Assembly (NCBI GenBank): GCA_019638235.1
Contig: JAHBUE010000001.1
Span: 1,784,492 to 1,848,491 of the forward strand
Length of the DNA stretch: 64,000 nucleotides
DNA from: Cyclobacteriaceae bacterium
GTDB lineage: Bacteria > Bacteroidota > Bacteroidia > Cytophagales > Cyclobacteriaceae
Direction: 5' to 3'
Part shown: positions 29,119-35,511 of the stretch, piece after piece
Layout of the letters: each line of letters starts with the position of its first letter
Position numbering within the stretch: position 1 is the first letter of the stretch
Translations under genes and position numbers: made by a program
The notes under the pieces: model-generated
Seen by the model: the letters and a program-made list of their open reading frames with translations, nothing else
The model's database searches: none
Told to the model about the DNA's origin: nothing

Positions 29119-29149
29119 TAGGACTTAGGTGTTAGGACTTAGGACCTGG
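29119..29149. repeat. TTAGGACT word repeats
   Basis: Three copies of TTAGGACTTAGG-like words in 31 bp. The same word family recurs at 34716-34778. It separates the M43 gene from the accessory island. The rest of the 295-bp gap holds the attC-like fold. Confidence 0.7.
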
Positions 29150-29272
29150 AAGCTCATCTGCCGAAGCTCTTGCCTGCCGTATCCCGCAGGGAGCAGGCTG
29201 GTAGCGTAGGCAGGTTAGTTTACTCTTGTCACTGACTGCACTGTTGGTTCGCACGGTTACTGTAACGGTTCG

Positions 29273-29389
29273 GGGCTTGGCGTAGTGGCGGATTTTTAGT
29301 ACTGCCGTTGATTAGAATTACTATCGTTCAATTTAGCACAAATGTTCAATAGAAATCCGTCACCCGCCATTAAGCCTTGTTATCGGCTG
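29273..29389 (-). other. attC-like folded site directly after the Fic stop codon
   Basis: Read on the minus strand from the base after the Fic TAA, the sequence CAGCCGATAACAAGGC leads into an arm (29351-29378) that is an imperfect inverse of 29273-29297. Paired blocks are GGCTT, GGCG, GTG and CGGATTT (19 pairs) with unpaired AAT, single-base and two-base bulges, and a 53-nt apical part. A long imperfect stem with extrahelical bases directly after a gene's stop is the layout of integron attC sites. No integrase is present, and the R/L boxes match the RYYYAAC consensus poorly. Confidence 0.45.
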
Positions 29390-30475
29390 TTATTTTTCTT
29401 CCAATATTTTCAGTAGTCGTTGGTTAAGATACAATTTTTCCTTTCCAACTTTTACCGATTTCAAAAATCCATTTTCTTCCAATGTCTGTAAATAGTTACC
29501 GACTGTTTTCGGGTTTCCAATGTTTTTGTCAGTCAAGTGTTGGCGTTTGGTGTATGGCAAACGAAACAAAATCTCAACCAAGTCCTTTGAATATACTTTT
29601 GGCAATTTAGTTTTAATCTCATTTGCTGTTTTGTCCATTGTTGTTGTGATTTTATTTAGTCGTGTCAAACCTTTGGTTGATGTTTCTTCAATCATATCCA
29701 ACATATACAAAATGTAGCTTTCCCAATCGTTATTTTCGGTTACGCCACGCAAACACTTGTAATAGTCAACTTTGTTTTTGATGATGTATTCACTCAAATA
29801 AATTGCAGGTGTGTCAAGCAAGCCCGAAAGTTTGAGATACAGTAACAATAAAATTCTTCCTGTTCTTCCGTTACCGTCTGCAAAAGGGTGGATTGCTTCA
29901 AATTGATAGTGCATTAACGCCATTTTGATAAGTGGGTCAATGCTTTCATCTTCGTTAATGAACTTTTCCAAATTCGCCAACTTCTCACGAATTATTGGTT
30001 CGCCACTTGGCGGTGTGTAAATCACTTCACCTTGTGTGTTGCTTAATGTAGTTCCGGGTGTAACCCGAATTGAAGCTGTATTTTGTTTAATGCACTGAAC
30101 AATGCTGATACAAAGATTTGTTGTGATGAATGGTTTCTTCTTTAATTGTTCTAAGCCCAACCAAAGTGCTTCTTTGTAACTCAACACTTCTTTGGTAGCT
30201 GAATTTTCTACTTTTCTATCAGCAACCAAAGATTTATAAAGTTCATCGTTTGTTGTTATGATGTTTTCAACTTCCGAACTCGCTTTTGCTTCCTGCAAAT
30301 AAATCGTGTCCAAAAACAAAGTTGGGTTAGGTAGGTTGAGCAAAGTTCCATTCAGTTGAGCCAATGCTCTGCCTGCCGAAATAGCTTTCCGCAGTATTTC
30401 TTTTGTTTCAATGTCTGCCTTTGGTGGTAGCAACGGCAAGTCATTATACGGTATTTTTCGGTCAAATTTGCTCAT
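29390..30475 (-). CDS. class II Fic-family AMPylase
   Basis: 361 residues from the ATG at 30475 (MSKFDRKIPYNDLPLLPPK); a TTG at 30484 would add three. Domains in order: Fic_N (residues 1-85), the Fic core with IHPFADGNGRTGR near 200, and a C-terminal winged helix (YTKRQHLTDKNIGNPKTVGNYLQ near 310). The N-terminal SSEVEN at about 67-72 fits the [ST]xxxE[GN] inhibitory motif, so this is a self-inhibited class II Fic. Fic proteins attach AMP from ATP to hydroxyl side chains. The codon use is more A/T-rich than in neighbouring genes, and the gene sits between attC-like and remnant sequences, which suggests horizontal transfer. The winged helix probably binds the repeat array upstream. Confidence 0.92.
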   Translation of the reverse strand: MSKFDRKIPYNDLPLLPPKADIETKEILRKAISAGRALAQLNGTLLNLPNPTLFLDTIYLQEAKASSEVENIITTNDELYKSLVADRKVENSATKEVLSYKEALWLGLEQLKKKPFITTNLCISIVQCIKQNTASIRVTPGTTLSNTQGEVIYTPPSGEPIIREKLANLEKFINEDESIDPLIKMALMHYQFEAIHPFADGNGRTGRILLLLYLKLSGLLDTPAIYLSEYIIKNKVDYYKCLRGVTENNDWESYILYMLDMIEETSTKGLTRLNKITTTMDKTANEIKTKLPKVYSKDLVEILFRLPYTKRQHLTDKNIGNPKTVGNYLQTLEENGFLKSVKVGKEKLYLNQRLLKILEEK

Positions 30476-30492
30476 TTTGTTCAAGTGTAAGC

Positions 30493-30572
30493 TTTACTCT
30501 CGCCTCTAATACAAGGGCAAAAATACTAAAAATTTACTCTCGTTCAAAACATAAGGGTAAAATTTGCCCTCG
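30493..30572 (-). promoter_or_regulatory. Fic promoter with five operator-like half-sites
   Basis: On the plus strand the half-site TTTACTCTCG occurs at 30493 and 30533 and TTTGCCCTCG at 30563; inverted half-sites CAAGGGCAAA and TAAGGGTAAA occur at 30512 and 30552. The two direct pairs are spaced exactly 40 bp. A minus-strand promoter TTG (30545-30547), 19 nt, TATTTTTG (30518-30525) fits the Bacteroidota form and overlaps the half-sites. The Fic winged helix is the obvious candidate ligand, giving autoregulation. Confidence 0.6.
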
Positions 30573-30586
30573 TTCGTTTCGGGCTG

Positions 30587-30851
30587 TTAGTTACTAATGT
30601 TGTAAGTTTTCTTTACCAATTCCAAGAGTTTTAGCGTTTCAACAAAACCGCCTTTAAATCGCTTGTCAAACGGATTGGTTGTGTCAAAATGCCAACAGTC
30701 AAAAATTGCAGGAAGTAGTTTGGTAACTGGCTAAAACTTTTAAGAAAATTCAATACGTCTTCTAATCCGTCTTCAATGTTGTTTATAATAATATCTTCCG
30801 AAATCAATTCAGCAATTTTGTGTCGTTTATATCGTGGGTTTCAATTTTCAT
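30587..30851 (-). pseudogene. decayed gene, N-terminus DUF4180-like
   Basis: From an ATG at 30851 the frame reads MKIETHDINDTK, then needs a one-base shift to continue as IAELISEDIIINNIEDGL, a start I associate with the DUF4180 family. The frame then breaks again, and the last 35 codons read (from about 30692) WHFDTTNPFDKRFKGGF to a TAA at 30587-30589. At least two frameshifts and probably an internal deletion are required. The stop is followed by CAGCC, as for the Fic gene. Family assignment is from memory and uncertain. Confidence 0.35.
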
Positions 30852-30884
30852 TTTGTCTGTCCGTTGTTTTTTGCAGGGTCGTCC

Positions 30885-31032
30885 GTTACAATGCCCGCTA
30901 ACCTTTTTGCAGCTACCCGAAGGTAGCGATTTAGAAGCACTTCACTGTCAGTAAAGCACAAACTTTGACAGAAGAACAAAGCTTGATTTAACCACTGAAC
31001 CGCCACTCTTGGGCAGGTGCTGTTATAGGGCG
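30885..31032 (-). repeat. folded intergenic element upstream of the Fic cassette
   Basis: This stretch holds a perfect GCTACC-CGAA-GGTAGC hairpin (30912-30927), a CTGTC..GACAG hairpin (30945-30971) and, on the minus strand, CCTATAACAGCACC at its outer end and GGTTAGCGGGCATTGTAAC at the other. The ends recall attC boxes. There is no coding potential. It may be a second, more decayed cassette boundary. Confidence 0.35.
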
Positions 31033-31097
31033 TTTATTGATAAATTAAAATCTTAAACTAATATTCATAGACCAAGCAATTTATTATTCAGCCATAA

Positions 31098-31523
31098 TCA
31101 GTGATTATGATGCTTACATGGCACCATCGCGGCCAAAAAATCAGGTTCTTTCCTTTTGTATTTCTGTCCAAATGCCACCGGTTCATCCTGCTCCTTTATC
31201 TTGCGTTCTATAATATTATAACAAGGGTAGATTTCAAGGGCCTTTTGATAAGTTGCCCGTGCCATTTCCTTTTCACCGCAATACTTGTAAATATCAGCCG
31301 CACCTTCAATAGCATATACAAAATCCGGATACAACTCCTCTGTGAGTTCAGCTATGGCCATGGCTTCTACTTTCTTATTCTCTTTATGAAATTTCCTGCC
31401 TGTAGAAATTAACATATTCCAGCGAATGGGATATTCTTGGTCAACGTCTTCCTGATTTTCCATAAATGCCTGAATAGTAGCATCAATGCCATCCTCTTCA
31501 AAACGCGGAGCAAACCATTCGTA
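31098..31523 (-). pseudogene. 5'-truncated TPR-containing C-terminal fragment
   Basis: The frame opens at TAC (31523), just after an in-frame TAG, and runs 141 codons to 31098. Residues before the first ATG (WFAPRFEEDGIDATI) look coding, so the gene seems to have lost its start. The remaining part has a TPR-like pair of helices (AMAIAELTEELYPDFVYAIEGAADIY and ARATYQKALEIYP). Such tails occur at the C-terminus of exported hydrolases in Bacteroidota. If translated from the ATG at 31463 it would give 121 residues. Confidence 0.5.
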
Positions 31524-31618
31524 CTAGTTGTTAACTTAACGGTTCATGGTGAAAAAAAAGTGAAAGCAATAGATGCCCACATGGGGCAAAAGTTATAATT
31601 TCTTCCTATAGGAATGGG

Positions 31619-33268
31619 TTAAATGCCATTCAACAGTTTTTTATATTGATTAGAGTTGGATAGAATTTCGGTTGACTTCTTAATATCCTCGTCATTTTTA
31701 AGCCCAGCCTGTATGCTGCCGCGCTCAAGGTGAAAACGCGAAATAATATCTTCTTCCAGCAGCGTTTTAATCTGGTCTTTATAAAGCATCAACTCGTTTT
31801 TCTTACTTTCCGAGATCTTTGCATTGATTTGGTCAAGTTGCGATTTTAATTCGTTGTAGTACCGTTCACGTTTGGCCTCATCGCTCAACTGGCTAAGTTG
31901 CTGGTCAAGCCTGGAGTTGTACTGGTAGTCTTTATCCTTCATCCATGTTACAAATTGCTGGTATTCGTCTGACGAAAGTGAAAAATTTTTCGGGTCAGGC
32001 TGATTCTTCAGAGCGTGTGCGTAGCGCGTGGCATAATCGAAAATGTAACCCATAGCAAATAATGTATGCGTAACCGGGTGCGTATCGTCATGCTCTACTG
32101 TAATGTCGGGTTCGATGCCGCCACCATCATACACGGTGCGTCCGTTTGTGGTTTTGAAGGCCACTTTTAACGAATCGGGAATTGAGGCTACGCTGCCATC
32201 ATCCCTGCGATGCGAGTAATCCATCACTTGTATGCAGCGGCCTGTTGGTGTGTAGTATTTCGCTGTGGTAATTTTTACCTGCGCGTTGTACGACAACGGG
32301 CGGGGTATTTGCACCAACCCTTTTCCGAAAGAACGCTCGCCAATAATTACTGCGCGGTCATAATCCTGTAATGTACCGGCAACAATTTCAGAAGCTGAAG
32401 CGCTTGAGCGATTAATCAGCACCACCAACGGAATTTCAAGATCAAGCGGGTTGTCGAGCGTAGAATAGGTTGCGTTTTGGTCTGCAATTTTTCCTTTTGT
32501 GCTCACTACCGGTTTTCCTTTTGGCAGGAAGATGTTACAAACATTAACAGCTTCCATCAGTAGCCCGCCAAGATTGTCGCGCAGGTCAAGCACCAATCCT
32601 TTCGGGTTATGCTCTTTCAGTTTAAGGAAAGCGTTGCGCACATTCTTTCCGGCATCGGGTGTAAATTCGCTTAAACAGATGTAGGCGTAGCCCTGATCGA
32701 GCATGCCATAATACGGTACGTTATTCAGCTTTATTTTTTCGCGCTTAAAGTCAAGCTTTAGCGGTTCATCACGACCGAAACGTTTTACCGTAAGTGATAC
32801 AGGCTCACCCACCTGCCCCTTCATCAAATCACCGGCTTCTTTCCGGCTTACTTTTGAAAGGTCAACCTGGTCGATTTTCAGAATTTCATCGCCAATTTTC
32901 AGTCCGCCTTTCTGTGCAGCAAAGCCTTCCATAATCATGGTTACTACTGTGCGGTCGCCAAACTCGCGTGTAATGGCGCCAATGCCACCATACTGCCCGG
33001 TGTTCATGGTTCTGAAATTTTCAATCTGATCTTCGGGGATGTAGTTGGTGTACGGATCAAGCGACTCCAGCATGGCATCAATGCCGGTTTTTACAAGGTG
33101 ATTGGGATTCACTTCATCTACATAATGCGCGTTTACCTCTTTGAAGAGGGTAGCGAAAATGTCTAAGTTCTTGGCTATTTCAAAGTAGCGGTCGGCTGGG
33201 GGGGTAAATGAAAAAGCCACGATACCCAACAGGGTAATGGCTATTATAAAATTCAATCTCTTTTTCAT
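31619..33268 (-). CDS. S41 family C-terminal processing protease
   Basis: 549 residues from the ATG at 33268 (MKKRLNFIIAIT); an ATG nine bases upstream is less likely. An N-terminal hydrophobic segment (FIIAITLLGIVAFSF) acts as signal or anchor. A PDZ domain follows (YGGIGAITREFGDRT near 95; GDEILKIDQVDL near 125). The catalytic Ser lies in NRSSASASEIVAG near 290 and the Lys in GERSFGKGLVQIP near 320. It acts in the periplasm on C-termini of envelope proteins. The C-terminal 130 residues are helical and charged. A short conserved gene and fabH lie upstream on the same strand. Confidence 0.94.
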   Translation of the reverse strand: MKKRLNFIIAITLLGIVAFSFTPPADRYFEIAKNLDIFATLFKEVNAHYVDEVNPNHLVKTGIDAMLESLDPYTNYIPEDQIENFRTMNTGQYGGIGAITREFGDRTVVTMIMEGFAAQKGGLKIGDEILKIDQVDLSKVSRKEAGDLMKGQVGEPVSLTVKRFGRDEPLKLDFKREKIKLNNVPYYGMLDQGYAYICLSEFTPDAGKNVRNAFLKLKEHNPKGLVLDLRDNLGGLLMEAVNVCNIFLPKGKPVVSTKGKIADQNATYSTLDNPLDLEIPLVVLINRSSASASEIVAGTLQDYDRAVIIGERSFGKGLVQIPRPLSYNAQVKITTAKYYTPTGRCIQVMDYSHRRDDGSVASIPDSLKVAFKTTNGRTVYDGGGIEPDITVEHDDTHPVTHTLFAMGYIFDYATRYAHALKNQPDPKNFSLSSDEYQQFVTWMKDKDYQYNSRLDQQLSQLSDEAKRERYYNELKSQLDQINAKISESKKNELMLYKDQIKTLLEEDIISRFHLERGSIQAGLKNDEDIKKSTEILSNSNQYKKLLNGI

Positions 33269-33362
33269 GTGCTGCATAGTTCAATTAACGTAGCGCAGGG
33301 CAGATTTGGTACGCCCCATATCGTAACCGGAAAATTACGGATTTGAAAGGTGTATTTTCCCC

Positions 33363-33587
33363 TCAAAACTTATCCGGTATCTGGATAATCCGAATCACCA
33401 CTTCGTGCGGATCGCCATCTTTATCCAGCAAGCTGAATTTTACCGAAGGGTTATCCCGGTTCAGTTGGGTTTCCACATTTACCACCTGGTTGTCTTGCAG
33501 GTGCTTCTGAATTTCTTCCTGAAGTATAAATAACGCATTGGCGAAATCAACTTCAATGGGGCTGGGGTTGTAGGTTGATGTTTTCAT
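33363..33587 (-). CDS. short conserved hypothetical protein
   Basis: 74 residues from the ATG at 33587 (MKTSTYNPSPIEVDFANAL). Soluble, mixed alpha/beta, no signal peptide. I recognise no domain. It sits between fabH and the S41 protease gene on the same strand with 63-95 bp gaps. The codon use looks like its neighbours, so it is probably real. Confidence 0.65.
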   Translation of the reverse strand: MKTSTYNPSPIEVDFANALFILQEEIQKHLQDNQVVNVETQLNRDNPSVKFSLLDKDGDPHEVVIRIIQIPDKF

Positions 33588-33650
33588 CGGGTCTATAATC
33601 AACAGGTTGCAGGCTTGCTTTTTGAGCCTTACCCTTGAGCTAAAAAAATG

Positions 33651-34649
33651 TTACCACCGGATAAGCGCAGAGGCCCACGTAAAGCCACTGCCGAATGCGG
33701 CTAAACAAAGTACGTCATTTTCTTTGATTTTACCTTCAGCCCAGGCCTCGCTCATGGCAATGGGTATGGAGGCTGCGGTAGTATTGCCATACCGCATAAT
33801 GTTGTTGTACACCTGCTCATCCGATAACCCCATTTTTTCCTGTATATACTGGCTGATGCGCAAATTGGCCTGGTGCGGAACCAACAGGTTAATATCGTCT
33901 TTGGTCATGTTGTTGGCGGCAAGCGCTTCTTTAATTACCTCCATAAAGCGCACTACGGCATGTTTGAAAACCTGGTTGCCGTTCATCACCACTTTAAAAT
34001 GCGTGGTATCAAGTATCTGTTCGGGCTGGCGTTCTTCTCTTGGCCGGCTGCTGCCAGGATCGCGCACATAGAGTTCTTCGGCAAAGCGGCCATCAGAATG
34101 TAAATGTGTGGAAAGCACTCCGGGCTTTTCTGAACGTTGAAGAATTGCAGCTCCGGCACCATCGGCAAAAATTACGGCCGTATTGCGGCCACGGGTTGAA
34201 ACATCAATGGCGGTAGATTGAATTTCGGCACCTACCACCAATACAGTTTTATACATGCCCGATTTTATAAACTGATCGGCTACTGAAAGTGCATAGATAA
34301 ACCCCGAACAGGCATTGCGTATATCAAGTGCGCCAATGCTTTCCAAGCCTAATTCGCGTTGAAGCAAAACGCCCGATCCCGGAAAAAAATAATCGGGGGT
34401 AATGGTAGCGAATACAATAAAATCGATGTCTTTTTCAGTAAGATTTGCCCGTTGCAACGCCATGCGGGCAGCCTTGGCAGCCATGTTGGCTACGGTATCG
34501 GTTTCAGGATTTATCCACCTGCGTTCTTTTATGCCGGTACGTTCTACAATCCATTCGTTGTTGGTGTCCATTAAACCGGACAGGTGCTCATTGGTAATGA
34601 TGTTTTCGGGAACGTGGTGTCCAAGGCCCGCAATTTTAGAATAGTGCAT
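33651..34649 (-). CDS. fabH: beta-ketoacyl-ACP synthase III
   Basis: 332 residues from the ATG at 34649 (MHYSKIAGLGHHVPENII); the upstream in-frame ATG at 34685 adds 12 unlikely residues. The Cys-His-Asn triad is visible as RNACSGFIYAL near 112, LVPHQANLRI near 250 and YGNTTAASIP near 280. It joins acetyl- or branched acyl-CoA with malonyl-ACP to begin fatty-acid synthesis. Bacteroidota often have several FabH copies; this one stands apart from plsX and rpmF, so it may be one of two. Confidence 0.95.
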   Translation of the reverse strand: MHYSKIAGLGHHVPENIITNEHLSGLMDTNNEWIVERTGIKERRWINPETDTVANMAAKAARMALQRANLTEKDIDFIVFATITPDYFFPGSGVLLQRELGLESIGALDIRNACSGFIYALSVADQFIKSGMYKTVLVVGAEIQSTAIDVSTRGRNTAVIFADGAGAAILQRSEKPGVLSTHLHSDGRFAEELYVRDPGSSRPREERQPEQILDTTHFKVVMNGNQVFKHAVVRFMEVIKEALAANNMTKDDINLLVPHQANLRISQYIQEKMGLSDEQVYNNIMRYGNTTAASIPIAMSEAWAEGKIKENDVLCLAAFGSGFTWASALIRW

Positions 34650-34715
34650 GACGCAAACGTTTGTAAAACGCCCGAAGATAAACAAATGTTATTGAAACCT
34701 AATGGATGTTAGGGA

Positions 34716-34778
34716 TTTGTTAACTAAGCCCTAAGTCCTTTGGTTTAGGGCTTAGGACTTAGGTATTAGGGCTTGCGA
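34716..34778. repeat. TTAGGACT/CTAAGTCC word repeats
   Basis: Words TAAGCCCTAAGTCC, TTAGGGCTTAGGACTTAGG and TATTAGGGCTT fill about 60 bp between fabH and the remnant genes. They match the words at 29119-29149 and lie at the edge of a deletion scar. Confidence 0.7.
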
Positions 34779-34804
34779 TAGCCGAAAACAGAACTTAGTA
34801 TAGA

Positions 34805-35098
34805 TTACTTCTTCTCCACCGTTTTAACATTGTCATCCGGTATTCTGTCAATGAGTTTATTATAGGGATCAATACCTGCCTTAACGGGTTTTGTGTCCAC
34901 TATAAATTCCAATGTGTGTTCGCCCGGTACGAGCCAGTGTTTTTTCAGGTAGAGCGGAGTTTTTTGCGTCATGCCTTTGTCATTCTTTCCGTCTTCTGCA
35001 AAAATCCCGATTTCAATCAGGTCTTTAGTCTTACCTTCACCAATATCGCGGCCTGTACTGTCGTAATAAATCTTTTTGGTTTGTACTGTTAAGCTCAC
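34805..35098 (-). pseudogene. C-terminal remnant of an ABC permease/M1 aminopeptidase fusion gene
   Basis: 97 codons, opening with GTG. The text (LYLKKHWLVPGEHTLEF and AGIDPYNKLIDRIPDDN) is what I expect at the very end of the large Bacteroidota proteins that fuse an ABC-2 permease to an M1 aminopeptidase (about 1,200 residues). Nothing of the permease or the zinc site remains. It lies next to, and overlaps by 4 bp, the remnant of the ATPase gene that normally precedes such a permease, so an internal deletion of several kilobases is likely. Confidence 0.7.
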
Positions 35099-35400
35099 CT
35101 GGCAATGTGGTCAAGCATGGTTTGTGCCGTTACCTTGGGGTAAACGCCAAACTCCTGTGGCAGATACCCCAGAACTTTTCTTACATCGTGCTTGTCTTTC
35201 AGCACGTCAAGATTGCCTAAGGTTATCGAACCGGTGTCTGCGTCTTGCAGGGTAGCTATGGTTCGCATCAGCGATGATTTACCCGCGCCATTCGGCCCAA
35301 GTAAACCGTACATGCCCTGGTTGATAGTTAACGAAACATTTTTAAGCGCCTGCACACCATTAGCGTATGTTTTGCTTAGGTCTTTGATAATTAATTGCAT
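35095..35400 (-). pseudogene. N-terminal remnant of an ABC transporter ATPase
   Basis: 101 codons with Walker A (GPNGAGKSS near residue 36) and a Q-loop (GYLPQEFGVY near 80), then a stop straight after MLDHIAR. The signature motif, Walker B and H-loop are all missing, so it cannot hydrolyse ATP. In intact homologues the same region continues as MLDHIAVLKG. The junction with the M1 remnant (CATTGCCAGGTGAGC on the minus strand) is therefore the deletion point. Confidence 0.8.
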
Positions 35401-35454
35401 GGGATTATGTGGGGATTGGTTATTGAAATAAAGAACGATAAACCCTAAGTAACA

Positions 35455-35483
35455 AAAAATCCATCGGATTAGGATGGATTTTT
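35455..35483 (-). terminator. terminator of leuS
   Basis: AAAAATCCATC (35455-35465) pairs with GATGGATTTTT (35473-35483) around a seven-base loop. It lies 29 bp past the leuS stop on the minus strand and is symmetric, so it can work in both directions. Confidence 0.75.
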
Positions 35484-35511
35484 GAAGTTAAATAATTTCA
35501 GAGGCAGGGTA

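Noticed and set aside
31521-31598. Short plus-strand frame ending AIDAHMGQKL as a real gene
   Set aside because: Only 25 codons without a start; at most the tail of a lost gene, so it is mentioned only as a finding.
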